From positions 56,302 through 120,301 of the forward strand of contig JAACJM010000245.1 of the NCBI GenBank assembly GCA_013368315.1: DNA of 64,000 bases, written 5' to 3'. The stretch is from Tetrapyrgos nigripes (lineage: Eukaryota > Basidiomycota > Agaricomycetes > Agaricales > Campanellaceae). This document shows, one piece after another, positions 23,161 through 33,309 of this stretch; within the stretch, counting starts at the first letter, position 1; every line of letters begins with the position of its first letter. A model generated the notes under the pieces. It had not been told where the DNA came from. It did not search any database and saw nothing but the letters and a program-made list of their open reading frames with translations. A program made the position numbers and the translations under genes.

Positions 23161-24463
23161 TCACCTGAAAAATGATCCTTGACTGTTTGATTCATCAAGG
23201 AGAAAAATTAGATACCATTTTCCAAGTATTTCAAGATAATAATAGCCTTTTTAATGCTCTAACATCTGAGGAACCAGGAGATATTTTCTGGAGTATATAG
23301 TTTCACTTCCCATCTGTACTCAAATAATTATTTGCCAGACCATCTTACATATGCATAAGGTTCAAATTTCAAATTCCTCAAGAAAATTTACTGTCTGTAC
23401 AAATGTTTCACTATAAATATTTTGTGCAACTGGTTCTAATTGTGATTCAATTTTAAAGTAATATATTCATTTTGCCTTGTTCTATTCAATGATTGATAAA
23501 ACTCATTGTGACTAGCTCACATATACCTCTTAATACTTATACAAGTCAGATTCCAGATTCAATACATAGTCATCAACAGCCCACTTTTAGAATACTTCCA
23601 CATGAACGTACACCATGCCAGAGATCATCTCTGAAAATGTCTCTTGGAGTCTATATAGATACTCTTTGCACCTGCACAGCCACACTGTATTTGTCAAAGG
23701 AAGACTCTTCACTGGACACTCTGAAAGTCAACATCTATACTGGCTCCATACTACGTAGACTTTTAATTGTTGATTGTGCCCTCAAATGGCACTTGATATG
23801 TGTCACAAACTGCTACAGTTCTTTGTTGTCCTTCTTCTTTCTCTTCATCTTTTACTTCATTGTTTAACCCAGAATTCCTTCATCACTCTTCCATTGCTTT
23901 TCCTCATTGATTTGCACTCAGATTCATAGTCAGCAAACCCTATAATATCTGTCAAACCCTATAATAACTGTCTATCAAGCTTCTACTTCTTGGTACCTAT
24001 ATTGATTCATATTTGATCAATAGTTCTTGTCTATGATACATCATATGGCCACTCTTCTATCTTCATCAACCTTCTTAACTTCTTTTCTCATAGCCTTACA
24101 CTTTCTCATATATACTTGGACTCTTGTAACTCATTCCCCAGTTCGTTCACTTTGTCTCCACTCTGTACACATACCTACACAGTGTTGAGCCTGGTCAGCC
24201 TGCTCAATTCCTCTTATTTCTATCTCAATCTCAATCTATCATCTTTTTGCTCTTGTCTAGTGTGACTTGGGTGGTTTATTGTAAGTGTAAAGGCAACCTT
24301 GACAATAGGAGAGCAAATGATGATTAAATGAATAAAGCAATGTAAGTAGACTAAGCAACCACTAATGAGACATTGAACTCAGATAGGTAGAGACCATAAG
24401 GCCAAATAAGTGAGAGGACAAGACAAACAAAGAGGATGAGACATGCAGGGAGCTTTCCATTGA
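23161..24463. other. Degraded repeat DNA, no gene recognised
   Basis: AT-rich sequence with almost no CG. ORFs at 23,493-23,867 are low-complexity hydrophobic frames. Probably the body of the decayed ankyrin gene or its host repeat. Confidence 0.35.
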
Positions 24464-24640
24464 GGATATAAAGAAACAGTAGCTCTTTTACTGGAGAAGG
24501 AAGCAGATGTGAATGCTCAGGGTGCAGAATATAGCACTGTACTGCAGGTTGCATCTTATCAGGAACATACAAAAATAGTAGCTCTTTTACTGGACAAGGG
24601 AGCAGATGTGAATAGAACTACACTGCAGGGTGCATCTTAA
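24464..24640 (+). pseudogene. Ankyrin-repeat relic, two repeats
   Basis: There are 59 open codons containing ETVALLLEKEADVNAQG, then VLQVASYQEHTKIVALLLDK followed by GADVN, before a TAA. These are two successive ankyrin repeats with the fungal ..HxxIVxLLLxKGADVNAQGG consensus. No upstream NACHT or start codon is present, and the flanks are repeat DNA. Ankyrin repeats bind proteins; in fungi such arrays sit C-terminal to NACHT ATPases of the heterokaryon-incompatibility type. Only this relic is visible here. Confidence 0.6.
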
Positions 24641-27420
24641 GATAATAGCTTTTTTGGTACTTTACCATCTGAGGAACCAGTAAACCTTTTCTGGAAATAT
24701 AAATCCTTTCTTTTTGTACTTATATCATTTTATACACATATCTGGTCACACTTCTGTCAAGCAGAATTATTTCCTTTTTGGAAGAATCACGCTATTCTGA
24801 GGGTCAAGGCAATCGCAACCAAATATGACCAATTACCTTGGCTTGTCCCCAAGTTACCTCAGTATGACCAATTTGTCCTTTTCAGCGTGGTTGTTGGCAA
24901 TGTTCTTTGCCATTTTCATTGGTGTGATGTCCACTGTCAACACTGCATTAGACATACTGTACTAGCATGAAAGGAAATTCAGTCCTGCATCACAGCTTGA
25001 AAAAATCTAAGGCCAGATTTGACATCTTCTAATTTTTTTCAGATTTATTTTGGGCCAAATTTTCAGAAAGACTGAACTTTCATTCGCATGTCATTTCACT
25101 AGAGGAAGGATATAAATGATCGAATACCATTCAGCACCTGGTTTATTACCATTCCTACAGTACCACAATCCACCATGGTGTTCAGTAGTGGATAAAGTTG
25201 CTCTCTTTCATACTACCCATACATTATTGCTGCCATCAACCTCCAACTCAACATCATGGGCTTCTACATCATATGTACAGATTATGAAGTTTTCCTTCAT
25301 TGAAAAAAATAATATGAGACACTTGGAAATCAGACTGAGTCTTTCCTGAATTCCTTCTCTTACATTGCACCCTCAATTGTCATTTTCAGATTTCCCTTGT
25401 TCTGTGATAACTATGATATCCTGTTCCCACTAAGTAGACTCACCATTGTCTTGGTACCAGCATTGGGGTAAGGATATGTGGCATTTCCTGGGGTATGTAA
25501 CACTTGTTTGGCCAGGGCTGGAGTTATTCTGTTTGTAGCGTAGTTGACTAATGACTGAGGGGTATGGCCACAAGCAGCAAGAGCTGATCCTTTCTTTGAG
25601 ACGAGAAGGATATGCATATGTGACTAGGATGAGGATTTGGTCACTGTCTCCTATATGCGAACAGATAAGAGGAAGCTATATTTTTACGAAGTTATGATTA
25701 AACATTCATAAAGTAAAGGTGCACAGAAAAGATGTGCCTATCTATATTCCAGCTGGGACACTACCCAGTGTCTGTGGCAGCGCCCTGCCACCCACGCTCC
25801 CTCCTGCTGTGAGTGCTGCCCCAGCTCCCTGAATCATGGAAATCCATCCACTCATCAATTTGCTGCATATTTTTTTCTATTAAAAAAGCCAGACACAATA
25901 GTACTACGTAAATGTGGCTGTGTCAGTTATGCACAAGGGCATCCTTATGTGTTTTTTGGCAGCTTTCTAATGCTGGGAAGGTCTCTCAGATGAAGATATG
26001 GAGGCTGATGTTGCAGAAGACTTGGGATGGTATGAACAGGAAGCTGAATTTGATAATTGGAACTGATTTTACCACCTTAGTATGTTTTGAAATTCATTTG
26101 GCTTCTTGCAACCCTTCATAAGAGCCTGACAGAAACCTGGTATTATATAAGGAGCTATAAGGACCAAAATGATTCTAATCCTTATACATCCTTATAATGT
26201 CCAAGAATATAATGGGACATTTTGAGAGCTTACCAGCACACCCCCTGTTATTATCAGGGCTTTTAATAACTCTTACATCTGCCTACAATCTTCCCTAATG
26301 ACATATAATTTTGGCCCAGTACATTATATGCACAGGTAATATCTCACTATTGCCTAAAGTTTTCAGGCATTTTTGTGATATAAAGTCAGTGTTGGAGGAC
26401 CGTGAGCAACTGGCATGGGACAGGAGCCCCACCTGCTATCCCCTGGCTCTGCATTGGCAGTGTAACAGAGCAGATTGGTTTACAGGAAGTGGATTTATGG
26501 GTGGGCTGGGGCAGGGGTATGAAATTGGTAATAAAGTCAGTGTTGGAGGAGTGTGGGAACGTTGTGTGGGTGGGAATCTCACCTCCTGGAGAACAGCTTT
26601 CGAACGCAGCCATTTTTATCTGATGCAGTTACCAAATGAAGATTTTCCTGGACAATGGGCCTTTGTACTAAGGTGCTACTACTTAGAGACTATTTGTCGC
26701 CTTAGGAGATGAAGTAAAAAGGGCGTATGATGTTCCGAGGAAGAAATAGCGATGGTGGTTGTCAATGGCAATGGTGATTCCAAAGCAGAATCTCAGTGTT
26801 TGATCTGGGATGTCTTTCACTCCACCAACACTGTCCCTCCTTGCTTTCATCAAGATAACACATTCAGAAAGCTTTGAGCATTCTCTAAATGGAAGGACCT
26901 GAAAAATGGAAGATGTTGTATACAGTACTTTGCGGCCTGCAGTGGACATCCAGTTTTGTGTAGTTTTTGTGTATGGTTTTTTCGCAAGATCTTTGATGTG
27001 TACAATGCTACTCTAGCTGACATGGAGTCTACTAGACATTACGATTACTATTTATAGGAATCGTTATTTTTCAGTGCCAACCCACCCAAATTTTCGGACA
27101 CGGATCTCTGATCCATGAGAATTTATTTCTAGAGTGAGCTAAAAGTCAGGTGATTTATTTGCTTACAGTAAGCGGTTGTGTATGTCCAAAAAGTGTGTAC
27201 GGGCAAGGATTGAACTCATGCGAGCAAGAAACAACTGACGCGGAGTTTGGAACAATGCAAAACCATTGCACCGCTGGGCCTTTATTAACTTTGGTACATA
27301 ATATTATGTATCTAGTTGTACAATAAATATATATTCATGACCACCTGCATTTGTTCAAGATTGTCAAGGATTATGGAGATGTGGGTTTATGGGGCAGGGG
27401 GATTTTATCTTTGAGGAGCC
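24641..27420. other. Repeat DNA with possible isolated exons
   Basis: No complete gene. A minus ORF at 25,411-25,617 (containing QSLVNYATNRITPALAKQV) ends in ATG|GTGAGTCTAC, which looks like an exon with a donor site. I do not recognise its family. A GATAAAGTCAGTGTTGGAGG-type sequence occurs twice (26,381 and 26,531). A tRNA-like stretch at 27,195-27,281 is treated under findings. Confidence 0.3.
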
Positions 27421-27627
27421 ATTCAGGCATAATTCACTGTTAGTAATGGGAAGTTTATCATTGATATATTTTTGTTCTGGGCCAATTATGGCCTCCTTTA
27501 ACTCCAGATTGAGAAGTAAAGAAAGCCTAGAATGATATGTGGACGTGTTTGTGGGTGGGTGAGGTATGTGAGTGCAGGGTAGTTTATGATCAATATATTT
27601 TTGTTCTGGTCTAGTTCTGACCTCACT

Positions 27628-29258
27628 TACAGTGGGTCAAAAAATTGTCCACATGTTTCGCATTTTTGGAAAGATTGCCAATTTAAGCAATACTGAGTAG
27701 AGATATTAAAATGTGGTCAGTGATAGGCAGAAAGCCCTTGATAAACGCTACAATATTCTGTCTGTTTTGTCTTATTTGGCTTAAAACTCATGGAGATATG
27801 ACTGATTTAAAATGGTATGTCATTTGGACAATTTTTTGACATGCAAGTGAAAATACAGAAAGTGCTAGCTCAGTACTTGGTATGCCCTCCTTTGGCCTTC
27901 AACACAGCATCAATCCTTCTAGGCATGCTCCTGATCAATTTCTGACAATCTTCTTCTGTGATTTCATCCCACTTTTCAGCTGCTCTGTCCCATATTTCCC
28001 AAACTCCAGAGGGTGCTGTGTCATATCCATTGAGCTTGTGTTTGAGGGTTGTCCAGAGGTGTTCAATGGGGTTCAGGTCAGGAGATTGAGCAGGCCAGCT
28101 CATGCAATGGATGTTGTTGTCTTCAAACCACTTGGTGGCCAGTTTTGACTTGTGTTTAGGATCATTGTCTTGCTGAAAAATGGCCACCTCTGGATCAACA
28201 CCCAAAATATCCATGCTCTCCAGAAGGTTGTTCTCCAAAATGTCCACATACTGCTCTGCATTCATCCTGCCCTCCACCTCTGCCATGTTTCCAACTCCTT
28301 CCCACCCCATACATCCCCACACCATGATATTTCCTCCTCCAAATTTGACTGTTTCCACCACATTTCTCTCTCCCAAGGATTCACCCTTCCTCCCCCACAC
28401 ATACTGCTGTCCATCTGACCCATATCGATTGATTTTAGTCTCATCTGACCAAATAACCCTTTTCCAGTCATCCGCAGTCCAGTTTCTGTACTTCTGTGCA
28501 AAGTTTAAACGAGCCTTCCTGTGAGCTGCAGTGAGTTTGGGCTTCTTCTTCGTTTTAGATGTGTCCACATCATGCCTGAGAAGGGAATTTCGAATGGTTT
28601 GGGTGGAGACAGGTTGGTCAAGGAGGGGATTGATGTTTCTGGCCACTTCTGTAGCATTTTCAGCTTTGCCAGTGTTGATTTGTTGGATAGCAGCACGTTC
28701 ATCAGTGGTAGACAGCTTTCTAGGACGCCCTGCTTGATGGTTCTCCTTGTCAGGATACATCTCTTTGGCCAGAGAAGCAATCTTTGACTTGGATACCCCA
28801 GTTTTAGCAGAGATTTCCCTGGATGAAGCAGAAGTTTGGAGGAGAGAGAGGATATTGTCTTTCTGGGTGGATGTGATGGGTCTCATGATTTGATGAGGGC
28901 TATAGAACAACTGGATGCCCTTATATATGGTCCAGCTGGCAGCTATGATATCATTATGATGTAGCCATTGCATCATTGTACAACTCCACTTATGATGTCA
29001 TCTATGAGACATCACATAGTTACAATACTGATTTTGAAGTGGCAACTCAAAAAATTGTCCAAATGACATACCATTTTAAATCAATCATATCTCCATGAGT
29101 TTTGAGCCAAATAGGACAAATAAAACAGATTATTGTAGCTCTTATCAAGGGCGTTCTGCCCATCACTGACCACATTTCAATATCTCGAGTCAGTATTGCT
29201 TAAATTGGCAATCTTTCCAAAAATGCGAAACATGTGGACAATTTTTTGACCCACTGTA
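27628..29258 (-). mobile_element. Tc1/mariner transposon, complete, 1,627 bp
   Basis: The element is 27,630-29,256, flanked by the TA target duplication (27,628-27,629 and 29,257-29,258). Both ends read CAGTGGGTCAAAAAATTGTC. The inverted repeats are long, about 210 bp (27,630-27,838 and 29,045-29,256), and diverged by scattered transitions. Each contains the TCAAAAAATTGTCC motif twice, at its outer and inner edge in opposite orientation, so four possible transposase sites exist. The insertion interrupts a unit of the tandem array: the array text resumes directly after the right TA. Confidence 0.95.
27870..28886 (-). CDS. Tc1-family transposase, 338 aa, intact DD34E
   Basis: A single exon with no internal stop. 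I choose the ATG at 28,886 (MRPITSTQKDNILSLLQ); the frame stays open to an ATG at 28,976, but those 30 codons overlap the inverted-repeat-proximal leader and are not transposase-like. The N-terminal region holds two helix-turn-helix segments (TSASSREISAKTGVSKSKI and NINPLLDQPVSTQTIRNSLL) that would bind the inverted repeats. The catalytic triad is Asp in IWSDETKINRYG, Asp in AIFQQDNDPKHKS, and Glu in SPDLNPIEHLW, with exactly 34 residues between the second Asp and the Glu. A GRPRKLS linker resembles the GRPR AT-hook of the family. The length matches Tc1 transposases (~340 aa). The enzyme would cut and paste the element at TA sites. It appears intact, so recent activity is possible. Confidence 0.93.
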   Translation of the reverse strand: MRPITSTQKDNILSLLQTSASSREISAKTGVSKSKIASLAKEMYPDKENHQAGRPRKLSTTDERAAIQQINTGKAENATEVARNINPLLDQPVSTQTIRNSLLRHDVDTSKTKKKPKLTAAHRKARLNFAQKYRNWTADDWKRVIWSDETKINRYGSDGQQYVWGRKGESLGERNVVETVKFGGGNIMVWGCMGWEGVGNMAEVEGRMNAEQYVDILENNLLESMDILGVDPEVAIFQQDNDPKHKSKLATKWFEDNNIHCMSWPAQSPDLNPIEHLWTTLKHKLNGYDTAPSGVWEIWDRAAEKWDEITEEDCQKLIRSMPRRIDAVLKAKGGHTKY

Positions 29259-30984
29259 ACTCTAGAACAAGTGGGAAAGAAACCCCATGCTGAAAGCTGC
29301 TCTGGATCTGGAGATACAAGTTGTGGGTTGGGGAAGGAGAGAATATGTGAGTACAGGGAAGTTTACCTTCAACATATTTTTGTTCTGGGGCAATTCTGGC
29401 CTCATTTAACCTCTGAATAAGGGGGAAGCAACCTTAGAATTATAGGTGCTCTGGACGTGGAGATATGAGTTTTTGGGCAAGTGAGGGGAGGGTATGTGAG
29501 AGCGGGGAATTTTACCATTGATATATTTTTGTCTGGGACAATTCTGGCCTCATTTAACTCTAGAACAAGAGGGATAGAAACCCCATACTGAGAGGTACTC
29601 TGGATCCACAGATATGAGTTTTTGGGTGAGTGAGTGCAGAGAAGTTTACCATCAGTATATTTTTATCTGGGGAAATGCTGGCCTCATTTAACTCCAGAAC
29701 AAGAGGGAAAGAGACCCCATACTGAGAGGCACTCTGGATCTACAGATATGAATTTTTGGGTGGGTGAGGGGGAGGGTATGTGAGTGCTAGGAAATTTGCC
29801 ATCAATATATTTTTGTTCTGGGGCAATTCTAGTCTTGTTTAACTCCAGAATTAGAAGGAAGAAAGCCCCACAATGATAGGTGGACTGGATGGGATGTGGA
29901 GATATGATTTTGTGGGTGGGTGGGGGGAAGGGTATGTCAGTGCAGGGAAGTTTACCATCAATATATTTTTGGTCTGGGCCAATTCTGGCCTCATTTAACT
30001 CCAAAAAAAGAGGGAAAAAACCCCATACAGAAAACCACTCTGGATCTGGATATATAAGTTTTGGGTGGGTGAGGAGAGGAGATGTGTACTATGTGAGTGC
30101 AGGGAAGTTTATCTTCAATATATTTGTTCTGGAGCAACTTTGGCCTCATTTCACTTTGGAATAATGGGGAAAGAAACCCTAGAATGATAGGTGTTCTGGA
30201 TGTGAAGATATCAGTTGTTTGGGTGGGTGAGGGTGAAGTTTACCATCAATATATCCTTGTTATGGGCCAATTCTAGTCTCATTTAACTTTGGAACAAGGG
30301 GGTATGAAACCCCATAATGATAGGTACTCTAGATCTACAGATATGAGCTTTTGGGTGGGTGAGAAGGCTGATATGTGAGTGCAGAGAAGTTTACTTGATC
30401 AATTCTGGCCATGATAGGTGGACTGGATGTGGAGCTATCAGTTTGTGCATGCATGAGGGAGTTTGTTCATAAATAAGTGACAATTTGCTATTTGACTTGG
30501 TTCATTGTGTAGAGTAAGTTAATGAGTGACCACTTATAATAACCAATACACTTTTACAATAACTACTCAATATATCCCACAGTGCAAATGACACAAAATA
30601 TCCTTGAATGTAAAATAGTAATCGCCTCTACCCCCAGTTTTTATTGTCTCCTCTGATCATTTAAACTAGCTGTGACCCATGCAATGCTATGGGAATTTTC
30701 TGAGTTCATCATAAGACCCAATGAGTGAAGTACCAATCATACAAACAAATAAGATCAAAGAAAATACAGCTACTATAATGTATTCTAAGGAGAAAGCAAT
30801 TGTGAGCTCGAGGGACCTGGAGAACTAAAACCCAAGTGTGAGCTAGAACGGGCCAAGTTGGAGGGAGAGGAATCAGTTCTCTGCCACTTAGATGGAGTGC
30901 CATCTGCTTGCCAGCAGGGGTAGAATTAACTGAATGAGAGTACTTAGACATTGCAATTCCCTCAGTAGAGTAAGTAACACTTAC

Positions 30985-32950
30985 CAGCAGGAGTTTTAGG
31001 AGAGGGAGTAGACACCACAGGAACATAGGGCCTTCCCAAGAAAGTAACTTTTTCCAACTCAATTACAAAACACCTGGCCATTCCATCAGGATTACGGAGG
31101 ACAGGATGAAGAAAGCCCGACACAGAGACATAAGTACCAGGACTGACTTTCTGTTTGTTGGCCCATCAAGCTGCGTTTGGACAGAAGGTACGAATCAGCA
31201 TAGAGGGTTTAGGGGCAGTGGAATCCTTGAGCAGTTGGGTGTATACTTGAGGGCAGAGCTCAATTTGTGTGTCTGAATCCACACTGGTGACCACTCCTGT
31301 GACTGTAATCAATGCATGATAATGTGGATCGACATCACCAGCAGGAATAAGCTGTTGAATATTGTAATCAATATTGAGATTCGAGACAGCAAATTGAAAG
31401 CCTTAGGCTGAGTAGCTGGACCCACGGTATAGGTAAATCTGCAGACACCCCATGCAGACACCCTGCAGGGCTGCAGACACCCTTCGGATACTGTTGTAAA
31501 TTACTGTATAAGACTGTATGTACCATGCCATATATATATTTAAGCTTCCAGATGCTTTCCAAGTTGTGTATCTGCTGTACACGAAGTGTAAAAATCTTCA
31601 AAAAAGGAGTATAAGCACAGCCACAGATTTTTTCCTGATACATTCCTACAGATTTTCTCTATTCAGGATATCAGGGGAAGAGTTCTACATTCTCATGAGT
31701 GTATCTCAGTGTGAAATTGTACAGCAAGGACACTCAAAAGGTCTCACAGTGCCTTGAAATGCTTGCTGCCAGCATTTGCACTACTCATCTTTGAATATCA
31801 AACAATTGTTAGTATTTGGCTCATGTCTTAGCATGTTTCTACAAGATAATACATTGTAATAGCTTCAAGATAATTTGTACTCATTTGTAATCTCTGGGAA
31901 GGGTGTCTGCATGTGGCTGTGCATGTGCAGACACCCTACAGACACCCATGCAGACACCCTAAGAAAGCAAAATGGGAGTGTCAGATACAAGACTTCTGCC
32001 TAGAATTGGACATTAACGGATTTGATTCAAAGATTAACTAGCAATAGCCAATTTCTGTAAAGAGACTATTTTCTCTGCCTGCATGTTTTCTTATACTACT
32101 TTCCATCCTCTGTCTCTTCACTTCTCTTTTCTGCATGACATCTGCGCTTAGACCCAGCTGAATGCTGTGGCTGGCGAGTTTCTGCTTGATTGGTAGTGAT
32201 TTCTTCCTTTAGAAGCCCAGCTTCATGAACAGCCATGGTTGACCTGTTTAAGCCTTTCTCTTTGGTAAATGGCTTTGGTCTGGGTCTGGGAGACCTATTC
32301 TTCTCCTTCTCTACTTGCTTTGCTGTTTCTTTTGCTTCCATCTTTTCCTGTGTAGCCTTACAAAGGTCACTCTCCAAAAAAAACTAGTCAGAAAAAAAAT
32401 TTGTAATTCATATGTCCAAGCTTATGTACATGCACGAACAGCCATCATTCCTATTATTCATACTACATAGTAGAACTTAACAAAAACAATGATTTTAACA
32501 ATGAATGAGTTAGTGGTGGTGATAGGGATGTCTGCAGGGTGTCTGCACTGGGTGTCTGCAGATTTCTCATACCCGCTGGACCCACATCCACAATGTCACC
32601 CACCATGACATAGTCCTCCTTTGTCAATCCTTGAGTCAATAGCTCTGACTTGACCATCTCCTCCATCTTCACCGCCTGGAAAGAAGAATGAGTACAATTA
32701 CGTTTGAAATGTGGACATAAAAAATTATGTTGACATGTATATAATATGTGCCAATGGCCTCAAACTTGTGGCCATCATTGTTGAAATAATGAAGCAAGGA
32801 GAGCCCAGTGGATTCTGTATCTGGACTGTCATAGAAATAAAAGTGAGCATCAAAGAGAATGGTTTTCCCTCTGGGCTCCTCTGGATGAGGGTTCTCAAGC
32901 ACAGCAAGGCCAGACAGAGTGGCACAACCATTATTGTTAGCATTGGACAT
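30985..32950 (-). pseudogene. OB-fold-like (RPA-like) protein gene, split by a TIR element
   Basis: In minus order: 32,950-~32,757 (MSNANNNGCATLSGLAVLEN... ending GTYYIH), an intron closing at TTTCCAG, then KMEEMVKSELLTQGLTKEDY and VGDIVDVGPA to 32,575. After the inserted element the frame resumes at 31,414 with FAVSNLNIDYNIQQ, then HALITVTGVVTSVDSDTQ, an in-frame TGA, and VSPGTYVSVSGFLHPV with EKVTFLGRPYVP, ending at a GTAAGTG donor at 30,984. The 'tvtGvVtsv ... yVsVsGfL ... fLg' pattern is an OB-fold-like layout common in repetitive agaric proteins and reminiscent of replication protein A. The TGA is one C-to-T from CGA (Arg), and Arg-Trp fits this position. A Ser/Pro-rich tail may extend to about 30,790. 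It is dead. Confidence 0.55.
31415..32585. mobile_element. 1,149-bp TIR element with 11-bp target duplication (Mutator-like?)
   Basis: The element is 31,426-32,574. Its ends are GGTATAGGTAAATCTGCAGA(CACCC) on the left and, inverted, GGGTATGAGAAATCTGCAGA(CACCC) on the right. The host sequence GCTGGACCCAC is repeated exactly at 31,415-31,425 and 32,575-32,585. Excising the element with one copy restores the OB-fold frame. GCAGACACCC recurs several times subterminally (31,438-31,487, 31,910-31,962, 32,528-32,560). A 9-11-bp duplication with GG-starting ends suggests the Mutator superfamily. The interior has no transposase. A Lys/Glu-rich 93-codon minus ORF (32,096-32,377) is its only open frame, of unknown nature. 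Confidence 0.85.
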
Positions 32951-33263
32951 GATGAGAGTGAGAGAGAAGAGAGTAAGAAGAGAGCAGAGCACAATAATCA
33001 GGATGTAAGATATTGGAATTTTGAGTTGGGATTGGCATTCAAAAATTGTGTGGTATTTATACTGCAGAACAGGGCTTGTATGATGCCAAAACGAACTGGA
33101 AAGAAGATGCTAGAAAACAGTTGAAATCTCGCTCAGCATCTATGGGAACACACTGAGACTTACTAACTTATTATTACCCATGTGATCATGTCACAGGCAA
33201 GAACATTGTCAAAATTTCACCCTCCACAATATTGGTTTAGTCTGCATACTAAAAATACATCTA

Positions 33264-33309
33264 TCAATTTACCAGAACTTCTGGGAATACAATATTAGGA
33301 GTTCGAGAT
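33264..33309 (-). pseudogene. Helitron helicase, last codons (3' fragment beyond the hAT insertion)
   Basis: When the hAT (33,310-37,186) and one 8-bp duplication are removed, the helicase frame at 37,195 continues directly here: ...EPLSR then TPNIVFPEVLVN and TGA at 33,264-33,266. Helitron helicases of basidiomycetes end in a comparable TxNVVYxEVL segment, so this is the natural C-terminus. The Helitron 3' end (hairpin plus CTRR) should lie between here and about 33,000. A CTAG occurs near 33,110 on the minus strand and a TGTGA/TCACA hairpin near 33,185, but I cannot fix the end. Confidence 0.75.

Larger units (their letters stand above)
27421..30440. repeat. Tandem array of ~130-160-bp units, split by a Tc1 element
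   Basis: About ten units, each containing a form of GTTTACCATCAATATATTTT then TGTTCTGGGCCAATTCTGGC, CTCATTTAACTCCAGAACAA and GGGTGGGTGAGG. Anchors occur near 27,446, 27,580, 29,361, 29,510, 29,642, 29,790, 29,948, 30,107, 30,237 and 30,388, giving a period of 130-160 bp once the 1.6-kb insertion is removed. There is no coding capacity. CG is nearly absent. Confidence 0.85.

Noticed and set aside
30709..31062. 117-codon minus ORF
   Set aside because: It is a shifted-frame shadow of the OB-fold relic; the correct frame shows VSVSGFLHPV and a donor site.
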